Shown: positions 46,595 through 59,090 of the stretch, one piece after another | Layout of the letters: each line of letters starts with the position of its first letter | How positions within the stretch are numbered: position 1 is the first letter of the stretch | Origin: Penelope pileata | Lineage: Eukaryota; Chordata; Aves; Galliformes; Cracidae | DNA length: 64,000 nt | Direction: 5' to 3' | Assembly (NCBI GenBank): GCA_013396635.1 | Contig: WBMW01003832.1 | Location: forward strand, 240,482 to 304,481 | The notes under the pieces: generated by a model | What the model was told of the DNA's origin: nothing | The model's database searches: none | The model's input: only the letters and a program-made list of their open reading frames with translations | Position numbers and translations under genes: made by a program

Positions 46595-49394
46595 TATGGT
46601 CACTACAGATCACTTAAATTCTCATAATGGTCCAATTCATTACTAGTATGAAAAATCAAATAAACTCAATTATATTTTATAGAATTGACCAATATTTTAC
46701 ATATATAATGCATTTTGCTATGCCAATAAAAGGCAGAAATATAGCACAGAAGAGGCTTACCTCAAGCACTCCTCAATATCTGTACAGACCAGGGTAGCTC
46801 TTAATTAGTCTTCTGTCTTGTATTTAAACAGAGAAGTTGTTTCTCTTTTGTTGTTACCGTTTATCTCCTACAGTTCTGCTAGAACTTCAAAGTTCTTTTA
46901 ACATGCTTGGGACCCAGTGTAGTGAATAATATATTATAGACTATTTATGCTTCTGGTATCTTAAAACAGTATTTCCATAGGAGTTCTTTTTATCTGCCTG
47001 TTCTCAATAATAACATATGAACAATCACAGATGTATATTCTAGACAATACTAAACCAACTTATTCTTATTACAAAGCCAGATTTTTCTTAACTTTATCAA
47101 TGTGGTAATGCTGCCAAGCCATAACACTGAACTGTTTGACAGTATAAATCAAAGTCCTTATATCTTCCAATCCATCAGTAAATTGTTTTGTTTAAAATTT
47201 ATTGCCCTGGCAGTTGCAAATATGTGGGGAAAGCCAGCTACTGTAAGGATTTACATCAATAACATGTTTTTCTAGGATAAACAATACAGAAAGAAATACC
47301 TTCTGAGAGAAACAGAAATACACAAAACCAGCTACTTTAAAAGGTCAGTCTATTTTCATTCTATTATTTCATTTTCATTTTGTTTTTTTTTTTATTTAAT
47401 ATTAATACTGAATATCAGCTAAGACCTGTATTTCACTTTTTAAAGGAATATTCCAGCTATAACTTTCCTCGTTAATTTCGCAAAACAAACTCAGCAAGAT
47501 ACTAGCCTGGAGGACCAAAGGAAGGATGGGAAGGCAGGACTGGGAATGGAAGAAAGATGCATTTGCATGGCCTATGGCTATCATCTAGGTTCTTTTTAAT
47601 AATAATAAATCAAAATAAGTAGAGAAGATGTCCGTACTGGGTCATCAACAAGACAATCCTTGTATCCTAATCCTAATAGTGACCTTACTCTTCATGTCTT
47701 AGGGAGTTGCTGGTTGGGAAGGAAAAATATTTCCTGTTCTTGGTAGTTGAGGTTAACGGTCAGATGCTTCTGATCAGCTTGTATGAGGAAAGCTCAAGCA
47801 TTCAATCTCTTCTCAGTTAGCTGAGTCTGAATTTTTATTTCTGTAGAAGAAAAGTCACAATTATGATTCTGTCATACATTAGATTAGTGTCTATAGAAGT
47901 AGCATATAGGCACTGATTTTTAAGACTAATTAAGTGTTGCCACACTCATCGCTTCAAGGCCAAATTAATTTAGGACTCTGAGTCAGGCAAGCACGTTTTT
48001 AGGCTCCCCTGAAGTCTTCAGGATTTCACAACAATTCAGTTCTGCATAAAATGGATCACAGCCTTTGTATTTTCTTGGGGAAACAAGCAAAACAAAACAA
48101 CTAAACAAAAAATACAACGAAGAAATCCAAAGTCTTGCCTTAATCTCACCATACAGACAACATCTTACCCATTTCCAAAAGTTCACACATTGTTTTTCAT
48201 GAATGAGTCCAGAGCTGTGAAATTCAGCTTTTTTCAGAGCAAATAAATACTGTAAACACTAGAGTGTTCACATTCTGGGGATTAGTCTGTCTGGGAAAAT
48301 TCATATTTTTTTTCAGTGAATCAGCACCGTCTCTGGTAAGTGTGGTCCCCTCTTTCATACCCATCCATGCATGACTGTCTCATCAGCTGCCTAGGAAAAA
48401 CAACATCCAGCACACAAAGGCCTCAGAGTAGTGTAGGCCAATGATGAACCAGTACTTTTACTCTGATTTTAACACATAACTCCTCCTGAACTCCAAAATC
48501 CACTTCAACAGGAGGAAATATTTTTTGACAGAACAAATCTGTTCCAACAAGTTTCCTACTGTTTTATTAGAGTTATTAAAATTTCTGGTAACCAGCATCT
48601 AGATGGATTTGTCAGGGACCAGTAGGAGTGGAGTTGTTCCATGAAGGAGTGAGCCAGGAGCTGAGGTGCAGGCAGGGCAGTGCCTTCACCAATGCAGTGC
48701 AGTTCCCCAAGGTCTGAGTACAGCAGGTGGAAGAGACTACAGGTAATACAGTCCAAAAACAGAAAGTTTGTTTCAGTAGTGCTGGAAATAATATTGATGC
48801 TCATGTTTTTATAAAGATATAGCCATCATACCTGTGTTCAGTTCGTGAGAAGTATGCTTTTGATGTGTTTAGAATTACAGTAGCTTTCCGTTTTTCAGCT
48901 ACCTGCCCTAAACTCATGCCACTTTCAGAGGTCTTGCTACACTACATAGACAAGTGCATAAGCATTCAAGACTTGCAGGGTGGTTCTGCTTGATCTTCTG
49001 TTTACGTCCTATTGAAGCTGACAGCTGATCCAATGATGTTTGTTTGTCAAGAACTTGAAATTAGCCTACAGTCTACTGTTCACAACCATGAATCTGTAGA
49101 AGAGAAAACCAACTGTGTAGGAGCTACTTAGCTATTTTTACCCTGATAGCCAATTGTTAACACTGGTGGAGTGATCTATACCAGACTTCTACTGCAACGT
49201 AAATACTCATTATTGCTACAGTTGGGATGCAGTCTACAGAGCTATTTTTCAAACAAATATAAAAGAAAACTACAAAAGAAGGTCTCTTCCTCTCAAGAAT
49301 ACAGTAACAACAAATAGTTCATGGATGAAGACATCAATTTGAAAACACCTGAATAAAACACTAATCCAGTTCCAGATCAGAGGAATCTCATTTT
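46595..49394. other. Unannotated AT-rich DNA
   Basis: No gene or transposon recognised. Short frames (47402-47584, 47983-48186, 48556-48804, all minus) carry no motif. Confidence 0.5.
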
Positions 49395-49565
49395 AACAGA
49401 GTAATCTCTGTTAAAACCATCCCTAGAGGCTTTCAAGGCCAGATTGGATGGGGACCTGGGCAACGTGATCTAGTGGGTGGCAGCCCTGTCCATCAGCAGG
49501 GAGGCTAGAACTAAATAATTGTTCAAAGTGTCTTCCATATCAAGCCATTCTCCGATTCTATGAAT
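49395..49565 (+). mobile_element. CR1 LINE 3' end
   Basis: The plus strand shows the C-terminal CR1 block (LEAFKARLDGDLGN) followed by the 3' UTR 'gtgatctagtgggtggcagccctg'. It ends with 'aagccattctccgattctatgaatc' carrying about one and a half worn 8-bp units. It is 5'-truncated to about 170 bp. Confidence 0.9.
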
Positions 49566-50696
49566 CTCCCACTTCTGTCCTTGTCTTAAAGGCTACCTTA
49601 ATCTCATCTCAAGGAAATCTCTTTATATAATTCTTAAAATAATTAATTTTGCATTTATTTTCTTTCTCTGGCTCTGATTTAAAATAGTGTCATAACAAAA
49701 GAAAAATACTCATAGTCTTCAGGGGTGCTTTGATCTGCTCTACCATATAATTACTATTATTTTGTATTTTACTTCCTCAGTATGTTAAAAATCCATTTTT
49801 CAAAACCCTTGTTGAGCCAGCCTTGACTAGAAAGTTTTCTTGTTCATAACATTATTCTGATTTTCAAATCACATACAATTTTTTGCCCTTTCTAGAGTAA
49901 AGACTGGTGGTATTTCAAGTCATTTTTGCAGTGTGCAAAAGAACAAGTTTTTGAAAAGAAAACAGATGGTATAATTGTCTGCAATACTTCATCAGAGAAC
50001 TTAGTCTTCTTCGGAGTTAGAGCTTAGAGAGGCACTGTTTTTAACTACATCATGCTTTGCAGTTAAGCAGACCACATTTTAAAACAGTCTTTTAATCCCT
50101 CAGTTTATGCTTTTTACTAGAAAGAATTGCTATTAAACTGTTCATCCATATTTCACACTGCACAAATGACAGCATAACTTTCATATAAAGCTTACTGAAA
50201 ACCAGAATGGAACTTCTAAAACACAAACTCATAGATATGTTGAACTGACATCAGAAAGTATACATTAATGATTATAGTACAGTCAGTGGCAAATATTTTT
50301 TATAGGGTTCTTTTGATCTAGGGCGCAGAAATGAAAGTAATAACATTAATCAAATGTCAGCATCCATCCCAGCAATATGTTTTGTATTATCTAGATTATT
50401 CTCTCCGTGAGAATTATATTCAGGTTATCTTTTGCACTTCTACACCTCAAGGTGGGGAAGGTTTAAAAGAAATAATAATGTCTCCATATCTTTCTTTTTT
50501 TTATTTTTTTCCAAAGGTCTCATTTTAATAACACAAACTTCAGTACAAATGCACACATCAAGTGTCTGCTGAAATATTAGAATCTTTGCAATGTCAGCTC
50601 AAAATTTCCTAGATTACTCTGAAGAAAGTTCATCAAGGATATAATCAAATGTAAGGTATAACCTGCTCAGACAAAAAATAGAGACAAGGGATATAT
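49566..50696. other. Unannotated AT-rich DNA
   Basis: Nothing recognised. The 65-codon plus frame at 50331-50528 is AT-rich and without motif. Confidence 0.5.
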
Positions 50697-50950
50697 CAAG
50701 CATGTCCAGCCTGCAGTCCACAGACCGCATGCAGCCAGGGACAGCTCACAATGCAGCCCACCCCCTGCAGCCATGCTATCATGGCTGCAGCTGTGCCTTG
50801 CTGAATGGCATGGCCTGGCCCCGGGCACACACTCACCACTCAGCAGTGACCAAACCGTTGATATGAACTGCAACCAGGACACAGGGAGGGCACAGTTCAA
50901 TGCTAACTCAAGTTATAGCAAACAATTTTATGCATCTTGATACATCGGCT
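50697..50950 (+). mobile_element. hAT (Charlie-like) left-end fragment
   Basis: It begins CAAGCATGTCCAGCC, which fits the Charlie terminal repeat CAGGGGTGTCCAACC at 11 of 15 bases. It then runs closely parallel to the left 250 bp of the copy at 3727: 'gacagctcacaatgcagccc', 'cactcagcag', 'gagggcacagt', 'gctaactcaagttat', 'caattttatgcatcttgataca'. Similarity ends at about 50950, just where the other copy enters its transposase remnant. No right end was found, so this is a truncated copy. It is GC-rich against an AT-rich background. Confidence 0.78.
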
Positions 50951-52912
50951 ATATTTTATAGATTTCTGAAATTCTATAGGTTCCTGAAAGCTACTAGCAC
51001 TTGATAACCAGGGCCTGTAGGATACAAAGATGAAGTGAATGGTCTCTGAACTTGACAAGAAATACAATCAACGCTTTTGTATCTCTTTGAAGTAGAAAAC
51101 TATTTTGTTTTGATTCCCCACATACTAACTAATGCAATCTAAAGTATGCTGATCTCACACATTTCTTGTAATTCAGTTTATGTATAGTAAATAAGTTCTG
51201 AAGCAACTGAGTATTGAAAATGTCAGAACATGCAAGGACATTCTACTGCAGGTACCAAAATTTGAATGCTCCCAAGTAGCATCAAAACAATCTACTATCA
51301 CGATGGCACATCAAAAACTTATCAACAGAATAGGCAGTATAATTCTCTTCTTCATGCTTCACAACATTGCACAAATGACAGATCGTTTCTACTCCTGTAC
51401 AAGTTTTCAAAGCAGGAGGAAGAGGAAACAGTCCAAGCCTGCTGATCCTTGGATGTATAGCAATAGTTAAGAGTAGCAATAATTTAAGAGAGCACTGCAA
51501 TGATTAAAATAGCAATACAAATTAATAATACACCATACATCTCTGTATTTAAAAAGTTATTTTGAGATAAAATATATAGTGCAACAGTAAAAACTAATTT
51601 GCTCTCAGATCAATCATAAAATTGAGAATGTAGAACAATAGGAAATATTATTCATTATAAGAGAATCCCATGCACTTCATATTTGGACAGATTTTATGGT
51701 TTCTTCCTAAAGAAGGAATTAACTCGGCTTCAAATTGTTTAAGGTATTTTTTTTCTAACAGTGATATCCTATGTCCTTGCTAAAATGAAACATCTCAATT
51801 CCGAGAAGCAAGCCTTCACTTTCTAAGTGGCCAATATATTTTAAACCAGAATTCAGTCTCTTCACAAATCCTTTGCAAAAGCAAGAGTTCTGACAGTGTG
51901 CTCTTCCATGCACACTGAGAAACCTGAGGAAAAGGGTGTAGTTCTCTTTCCCACACAATGGGACACGCAGTCTATGGTGTAGGAGGTCAGATCCTTCTGT
52001 ATCACCAGAAGATACCCGTATAATACAGAGGCTGTTCACAATGTCACTTCTCTTGTTCTTTTATACTTTATAAAGGGTAATAATTTTCTTAATTCTTTCT
52101 AGTTCCCAAGCGGTGTTCAATTCATTGACTGTTGAACTGGAGAACTGAAGGAAACACCTGCAGATGGGTATGTTATATCTGGTGGTTAGAGAACTCTACT
52201 GAAATACCTGAGCTTCTTACTTCTGCAATTTTCTGCAGCAGTTAGATAAGAGAGTCTGGATGTAGGTGTTTTCCACATTAAATGACTTGCTGGCATTGTG
52301 ACAAGTGTTATGGATGCATAAACACATAGCCCTGAGATAAAACTGGTCATTCTGAATTTCACTATATATGTATTTTTCTTAATTAAATTACTTAAACAAT
52401 CTGAAGAAAGATTGGTTTCATGCTTACCTAAAATTACATATGCATGTTTGTTTCCTTCAATTTTTTTATTTTACTGACACTCACTCTGAAAGAAAATTAA
52501 AAGGATTTCACAGATTGTTGCTTGCTTAACATTAAAAACATCAGCTGAAAAGTCAGACCTAAATCTAACTCTTTTTTTCTTTAGCTCTTAGTGCCACTCT
52601 GTTTAAGTTTTAATCATACAAAGTTGTAACTATTTCAAACTACAATTGCACAAACATAGATGCTCAATAAGATGTGGAATTCTAGTGTCAGAGCTTTCTG
52701 TTGTTTAGGTATTAATCTACAACATATTTTCTCACGCTTTGCGAAGCACAGACTCTATCAGATTCCTAGTACTAGAGATAATTCCAGAGGAACACATTCT
52801 TGGTTTTCTGCATTTCTTTTTCTTACACGTTAGCACTGCAAAAATGCAAAAAATGCCATAACAAATTGCGTATAGGAGTAAATGAATATGCTGGGCTTTA
52901 TTAAAAAGAAAA

Positions 52913-52943
<31 letters not shown>

Positions 52944-54524
52944 ATAGGTCTGTTTGAATATTGTTATTGGAGAATTCCAGTTTAAAAGGTACTGATTAGT
53001 ACTTTCTTGAGATTTCCATTAAAAGAGAGAATTCAGCACTATATTTTGTCATTTTAGAGAGCACACAACAACAAAAGGGCTGGCGTATTTTTTCCTATTT
53101 TGTGCCTTCTCACTTCCCCAAGCTTTCTGATGTCTTTCCCGTTTGGAGCTCCTGCTTAGATAAAACAGATGACTCTCTGGGCCTGCTTCTGCTAACAGCA
53201 GGCAGGAGCAACGGTGACTGATTGGTTGAAACATGAGGATTAATGGGTATTTATATTTCATTAAATTTTATGCTCACTGGAGAATAATGTATCACTCGCA
53301 GATATTGAAACATATGTCAACCCTATCCACTTACATATAATTCAATTTGACTTAAATGCATTGATCAAATTTTATTAAAGTCCAATATATCTTCCAAAAA
53401 TGCCCGCTAACACAATATTGCTGCTTCACATTCATCAGATAAAAGGAGGCAATTGTGTTGTAATTCTATTTATACCATTTTTTCGGGAAAAGGGAGATTA
53501 TTGTGAAGCAAATACTCATTACAAGGTGACTGGTGCTGGCTGAAGGACTTGAGACTGAGATTATTAAGCGAATTCTCAAGCGGTACCCTTTAGTTAAAAT
53601 TACCCCAGGGTGGGTCATGGTTGTTTTCATCCCCAGTGGAGGAGATATCAGCATCGTTAATGATATTATCCACTAAAGTTTGCCATGTGAGATTTTGGAG
53701 TATACTAACAATTCATGTTTCATTTTTTTTCTGAAAATCTTGTTATGTGAATCATGCATAACTGTCTTTAAAACTACTTTTCAGTATTTGTTTCTATTAT
53801 TTTTCTCTGCCACTGTCCTTTTTATTTGACTTTTGCTATTACCCTTGCTGTGATAATTAAGAAAAAAGTTGAAATATTTCTTTCGTTGATTCTGCACAGG
53901 AAGACAGGATGTTTTATACAAAGTCCCTCTCTCGAAAGGACTGCAGCAATAATGGGGTGATTTTCAATTGTTTTGATTTAGATTCTTGCTCACAGTTCTT
54001 AGTGTGCAGAATAGAGGTAAAAACATGAGGGTTTAGCCTTCCTAACAAGAAGAAATAAAGGCTATTTGAAGCCATGATCCAGAAGAGTCGGACTATGAGG
54101 GGGATGTTGCTTTAACATATCTTAGGGAGCTCTTCATTTATTTCAGGTGTTAAACTGCCTTTGCGTCAACTTAGAGGTGATCATCTCAGCAGAAGGCCTT
54201 CAAGGAAAAGGTCAGTTCTAGACTGGCAAAGACACTGGCCAGGAAAGACGTTTCAAAGTTAAAATAAGGGAGTTTGAAAGTCTAGCTAATCTCAGGAAAG
54301 TTAGAAACCATATTTTTGACATGTGGGATCCCAGAACATTGCCCAGACTGGTGTCCTAATTCACAAAGTTTGAAATCACACAAAGGTCATTGAGAAACTT
54401 ACAGTTTACTTCAAAGAAAGTTCATTCCTAGTGTTAATTACTCTGGAAAGCTTCCCTCATATAAAAGGGGCTTTGATCTCCAACTAATGTTTCTTGTTTT
54501 TACCCTACTTTGTATTTCTCATGG
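50951..54524. other. Unannotated DNA with possible conserved patches
   Basis: No transposon recognised. A 94-codon minus frame (51755-52039) reads smoothly and contains cysteines and glycines but no known motif. The patch 53470-53680 is less AT-rich, keeps three CpGs and lacks repeats. The (AAAT)n run is listed separately. Confidence 0.45.
52909..52946 (+). repeat. (AAAT)n microsatellite
   Basis: Nine to ten perfect tetramers. Confidence 0.95.
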
Positions 54525-54796
54525 TAGGACAAGGGTGAATGGTTTTCAACTAAAATAAGGGAGATTTAGATTAGATGTTAGGAAGAAATTCTTTATCCAG
54601 AGGGTGGTGAGGTGCTGTAACAAATTGCCCAGGGAAGTTGTGCATGCCCCATCCCTGGAGGTGTTCAAGTCCAGGCTGGATGGAGCTTTGGGCAGCCTCA
54701 CCTAGTGGCTGGCAATCCTATCCCCAGTAGGGCCGTTGGAACTAGATGATCTTTAAGGTCCCTTCCAACTCAAATCATTCTATGATTCTTTGATTG
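54525..54796 (+). mobile_element. CR1 LINE 3' end
   Basis: The plus strand carries the last ORF2 block (IRFRLDVRKKFFIQRVV equivalents, then the LPREVVHAPSLEVFKSRLDG type). The 3' UTR 'tcacctagtggctggcaatcc' and 'gatgatctttaaggtcccttccaac' follow, and it ends with 'attctatgattctttg', two 8-bp units. It is 5'-truncated to about 270 bp and fairly well preserved, hence relatively young. It points towards the minus-strand CR1 at 55570, so the two are arranged tail to tail. Confidence 0.93.
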
Positions 54797-55569
54797 CTGT
54801 TTTCTGACTAACTCTAAAGTTACTGTTCTGCTTTCTAAATGACAAGAAAAACTAGAAGATTTTTTTTCTTCATTCTTGGAAAAGAAGTGCATTTTTACAA
54901 ACACAGGATTTCATTTTAACATATTGAGATACGTTAAATATATTTATCAATAAGAATTTTAGATATCAAAATATTGATGATATCTGCCTGTTATCAGAAT
55001 CCTTACAAACCTCTTAAAAATACTATGCAAAAGTCCTACTCTTCTGCATATGTGTACTTAGATTTTCCATAAACAAACCAAAGGTCTTTTGTTCACTTGT
55101 GGATGAAAGTGACTCCTATTTTTGAACTGTATTGGATGTGTTGATCAGGCCTGCTCCAGACTTGAAATGTTACAATAATTGATATATTTGAAAATAAGCT
55201 TTTCCCTTTGCAAATGAGACAATTTCTTGACATTTAGTCTGTTTCTTCATTTCTTTGCCAACAAAATGTTGCAAACAACATTTACTCCAAGCATTAGAAC
55301 TTTCAAAGGCACTTTGTAAAAGACAAACTCTGTCTTACACCTACACTAGCTGAACTCTTTTCAAAAACACCTCCTAGGACTTCATACAGATAGCAAGTTT
55401 GTGTAGGTCACATAAACTCACATATTTGGAAACGTGCATTATCTTTAGAATGATTTTTCATCCAAGTTTTCAGTGCAGTTCATCAGATACTGTTAGATCA
55501 GCATATTCTTACATGTAAATTTGATGTAAAATATGTTTCCAATATTATTTATATGGGCTCCAGAAACCA
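54797..55569. other. Unannotated spacer between two tail-to-tail CR1 copies
   Basis: AT-rich unique sequence with no gene or repeat recognised. Confidence 0.55.
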
Positions 55570-56360
55570 TATAATCATAGAATAGCTTAGGTTGGAAGGG
55601 ACCTTAAAGATCATCTAGCTCCAACGCTCTGCTGTGGGCGAGATCACCACTCACTAGATCATGCTGCCCAGGGCCTCATCCAATCTAGCCTTAAACACTG
55701 CCAGGGATGGGGCATCCACGACTTCTTTGGACAACCTGGTCCAGTGCCTCACCATCCTCTGAGTAAAAAATTTCTTCCTAATCTCTAAAGTAAATCTCCC
55801 GTCTTTCAGTTTATAGCCATCCTCTCTTGTCCTATCATTATCTACCCATGTAAAAGTCAGTCTCCCCTTGCCTGTAAGTTCATTTCAGGTGTTGGTAGGC
55901 TGCAATGAGGTCTTCCTGGAGCCTTCTCCTCTCTAAGCTAAACAAGACCAACTCCCTCAATCTTTCTTCATAGGAGAGGTTTTCCAGACCTCTGATCATC
56001 TTTGTGGCCCTCCTCTGGACTTACTCTAACAGCTCAGCATTCTTCTCATGCTGCGGGCCCCGGGCCTGGATGCAGTATTCCAGATGGGACCTTGCAAGCG
56101 CAGGGTAGAGAAGGACAATCACTTCCCTCTCCCTGCTGACCACCCCTCTTTTGATGCAGCCCAGGATACTGTTGGCTTTTTGGGCTGCAAGCGCACACTG
56201 CTGGCTCATGTCCAACTTTTTGTCCACCAGGACCCCCAAGTCCTCCTCCACGGAGCTGCTGTCAGAGAGTTCTTCTCTCAGTCTGTACACATATCTGGGA
56301 TTACTCTGACTCATGCGCATCACCTTGGAACAGCTGAGGTGGGAAAGGATGATGAGAGGT
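55570..56360 (-). mobile_element. CR1 LINE, about 0.8 kb
   Basis: On the minus strand the frame 56323-56021 holds SSVEEDLGVLVDKKLDMSQQ, then KANSILGCIKRGVVSRER and ALARSHLEYCIQ, followed by a decayed rest of ORF2. The 3' UTR ends at 55573-55590 with 'atcatagaatag', the 8-bp repeat. The 5' truncation is near 56360, where an older CR1 remnant in the same orientation starts. Confidence 0.93.
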
Positions 56361-56389
56361 CATATTGTTAACAGCTCGCTCAGAGTCAC

Positions 56390-56735
56390 CTATGAGAACA
56401 GATCAGTTTGCTCAGGGCTTTATATTGTCTGGTCTTGAAAACTGCCAAGAAGGGAGACTTCACATTCTTCCACATTCTCTTTAAGTAACGCACTCCAGTT
56501 ATACTCAGAGCAACAATTTATTTAGTTATCCAAATATTCAATATGAACCTATTTTCTTGCAATTTAGAGCCACTGCCTATCATCTTCCTGTCATGCACCT
56601 CAGTATAAAGCCTGGATTTTTCTTCAATAACCTCTGCACAGGACTGGAAAGCCAGTCTTAGTCTCTCAACACCTATTAACCCCAGGCTGTTCAAGCCCTC
56701 TTCACTTAGGTCTTCACAGGACATGTGCATTAAAA
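56390..56735 (-). mobile_element. Older, diverged CR1 remnant
   Basis: The minus strand shows weak but ordered CR1 ORF2 blocks: SCEDLSEEGLNSLGLIGVER (compare SYEERLRELGLFSLEKRRL), then KMIGSGSKLQENRFILNI (compare RTRGNGLKLQEGRFRLDI). The 36-codon spacing between them is typical of the family. It is much more diverged than the copy to its left, and no 3' repeat is left. Confidence 0.6.
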
Positions 56736-58066
56736 GAAAATGAAAGGAAACTGACTGTGAGGTGCTTTCCACAGGCTGCTGAAAGCAAACGATTGTACAG
56801 GTACATATTGACAATGCAATAATATGACATAGCCTACTACAGTCAGATGTTGAAATGGGTTGGGATGAAACATCCAAGGCATATTGCTGTTACTTAGACT
56901 TCCGTACTTAATATCAAAAACACTGTGACAGACTTGTTCCTCTGAAAGTGTCAGCATCACATCACGTAGTTTAGTTAAAGGCCATGTGTGAAATACATGC
57001 CAGTGAGCTACCTCTGCCCTGATTGTCAATAATTTAGTGCTAAAATATTTAAATGAAGAGCAGTTTCAGACACCTATTATAAAAACATCTCATTAAACAA
57101 GAGGGTTCCTCTCTTCCAAAATTCCTTTGTATCATTTAGTCTATATTGTTCCTGCATTCAAAATGAGGTGTCCTTTTGGCAGGTAAGATTACATTTACCT
57201 GTCTGTACTTTCATGCCTCCTTTCTGCACCACCATGACTTTTTCGATTTTTGTCACTGCTCCCACACCCCTCTCCACGGCACAAACTGAGGAATTTATTT
57301 TTTTTTTGAACAGAGATATGCAATAGTTGATTTCAATCAGCCAAATCAAACTGTTCCTGAGCTTTCCACTTCACATTTCCAAGGGACTTCCAGTTCCTCT
57401 GCCCCCTTCTCTTTTGTTTCTGGTCAATATGTGCTCACATAACAGTTTGAAGAAGGAACAAATACAGGTATATGTTCTCACAGCCATACTAGCTAAGGTT
57501 CCAACTCACACATATTAGCATTTCTGTTAGATGTTCTTTCCATTTAGTAGATCAGGAACCTATGGCTCAACTGTAAGACTGTCTCATGTGTCATGCAAAA
57601 CAACGTTTAAACTATCACATCTCGTCATCATTTCAGAGCGTTAAATGGGCATAAACGTTTACATGCATTAACACCATAAATTAGAAGTTCAATTATTTTC
57701 AAATAGCATATAAACATAAAGTTGATCTTCTAATAGATACACAATTAAAAAAGAAAACAGAACAAACAGCCAGGCTTTTTTTTAAGTGATCTCTTGTAAA
57801 TTATTCACTCAAGTCTAATATTATAGACATAAAAATGTTAATTGAACTATATCTGTCTTTTATTGTTGGGGGTATAAATGTTAATATTGCATTTAATAAT
57901 TTTCAAATTGTTATTCTTTGTTTACTTTTACAACATTCATGAAGAAAATCACTCTCCTGCCTCATCAAATTGCCTGTAAACTTTTTCTTGACTGTAGTGT
58001 GTTCTTTGGTGATCAATAAAATGTAAATCCACTGATCCAATGAGTTATGTTTTGTGGCATTTTCAC
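56736..58066. other. Unannotated DNA
   Basis: No gene or transposon recognised between the older CR1 remnant and the next CR1. Confidence 0.5.
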
Positions 58067-58487
58067 AAAACCATAGGGGCTGGAAGGGACCTCTGGAGAT
58101 CATTAAGTCCAACTCCCTTGCTAAACCAGGTTCCCAAAAGCACAGGAAAGCATCCAGGTGGATTTTGAATATCTCCAGAGAAGGAGACTCCACAAGCTCC
58201 CTGGGCAGCCTGTTCTAGCGCTCTGTCACCCTCACAGTGAAGAAGTTCTTCCTCATCTTTGTATAAAACTTCCTATGTTCCAACTTTTTCTCATTGCCCC
58301 CTCTTCTGTTGCTGCACACCACTGAGAAGAATTTGGTCTCATCCATTTGACTCCCATATTTTAGATATTATAAACAGTGACAAGATCTCCTCTCAGTCTT
58401 CTCTTCTTCAAGTTGAACAATCCCAGGTCTCCTAGCCTTTCCTTGTAATGGAAATTCTCCAGTTCCCTAATCACCTTTGTGGCACTC
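58067..58487 (-). mobile_element. Old CR1, segment A (3' part)
   Basis: Minus strand: 3' UTR and ORF2 end with VESPSLEIFKIHLDAFLC and decayed upstream blocks up to 58487 ('cacctttgtggcactc'). The same CR1 continues at 58800 after a 312-bp insertion, and again at 59091 after a second insertion. The 3' end at 58069 ('aaccataggggctggaaggg') retains only a worn end repeat. Confidence 0.9.
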
Positions 58488-58799
58488 TGTAGGGAAACTA
58501 TTGATCATGGCCTGAACACGATTGTGATTGAGCACATGATGGAGAGACGTGGCTGGCCCAGGGAATACTGGTAGATCACTTGCATCTGTGACTGGAAGGG
58601 GTGGACCTGGGGTGCTGTTGCCCCTGGGCTTAGGTATGAGACAGCCAGGCAAAGCTCAGATCCGACTGGGAAGAATGAGAGAGAAGCAGAAGAGTTCAGA
58701 AAGCTCAAGCAGAAGAAGCAGTTCAAGTCGAAGGAAGGAGCTTTCACTGTGGATGAGATAAATAGTGTAGTTGTGATTGTTTGGATGTTTTCTGGTACA
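58488..58799 (+). mobile_element. LTR-like insertion (312 bp) inside the old CR1
   Basis: This block has no CR1 similarity but interrupts one exactly between 'gtggcactc' and 'tcctcc', halves of the CR1 motif 'gtggccctcctct'. It starts TGTAGGGAAAC and ends GTTTTCTGGTACA, whose reverse complement starts TGTACCAGAAAAC. That gives imperfect inverted ends with TG...CA termini. The size and ends fit a short solo LTR of an endogenous retrovirus. I see no strong TATA box; a weak polyA-like 'agataaat' lies at 58757. The target duplication is unclear (actc and tcct). The strand is a guess. It may instead be another kind of insertion. Confidence 0.5.
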
Positions 58800-58951
58800 T
58801 CCTCCGCTGAATTTTCTCTGGAACGTATCTTTTTCAACTGAGGAGCCTAGGACTGGACACAATATTCCAGATATGGCAGGATAGAGAGGGAGAATAACAT
58901 TCCTTGACCTGCTGGCCATGCTCTTTTTAATGCACCCCAAGACGCACCCCG
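58800..58951 (-). mobile_element. Old CR1, segment B
   Basis: Continues the same minus-strand CR1: 'caactgaggagcctaggactgg' (58839-58860) and 'ggcaggatagagagggagaataac', and runs to 'gcaccccaagac' near 58943. There it is broken by a plus-strand CR1 tail. Confidence 0.88.
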
Positions 58952-59090
58952 CTATCCAGCCAGGCTGGATGGGGCTTTGGGCAACCTGATCTAGTGGAAG
59001 GTGTCCTTGCCCATGGCAGGGGGCTTGGAACAAGATGATCTCTAAGGTCCCTTCCAACCTGAACCATTCTATGATTCTATGATTCTATGA
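58952..59090 (+). mobile_element. Young CR1 3' tail inserted into the old CR1
   Basis: The plus strand shows 'caggctggatggggctttggg', 'ctgatctagtgg', 'ggtcccttccaacctgaacc', then three exact 8-bp units (attctatg x3, 59067-59090). The perfect repeats and clean body mark it as younger than its host. It interrupts the host between 'gcaccccaag' and 'taccattgac', which rejoin into the CR1 pattern. Confidence 0.93.
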
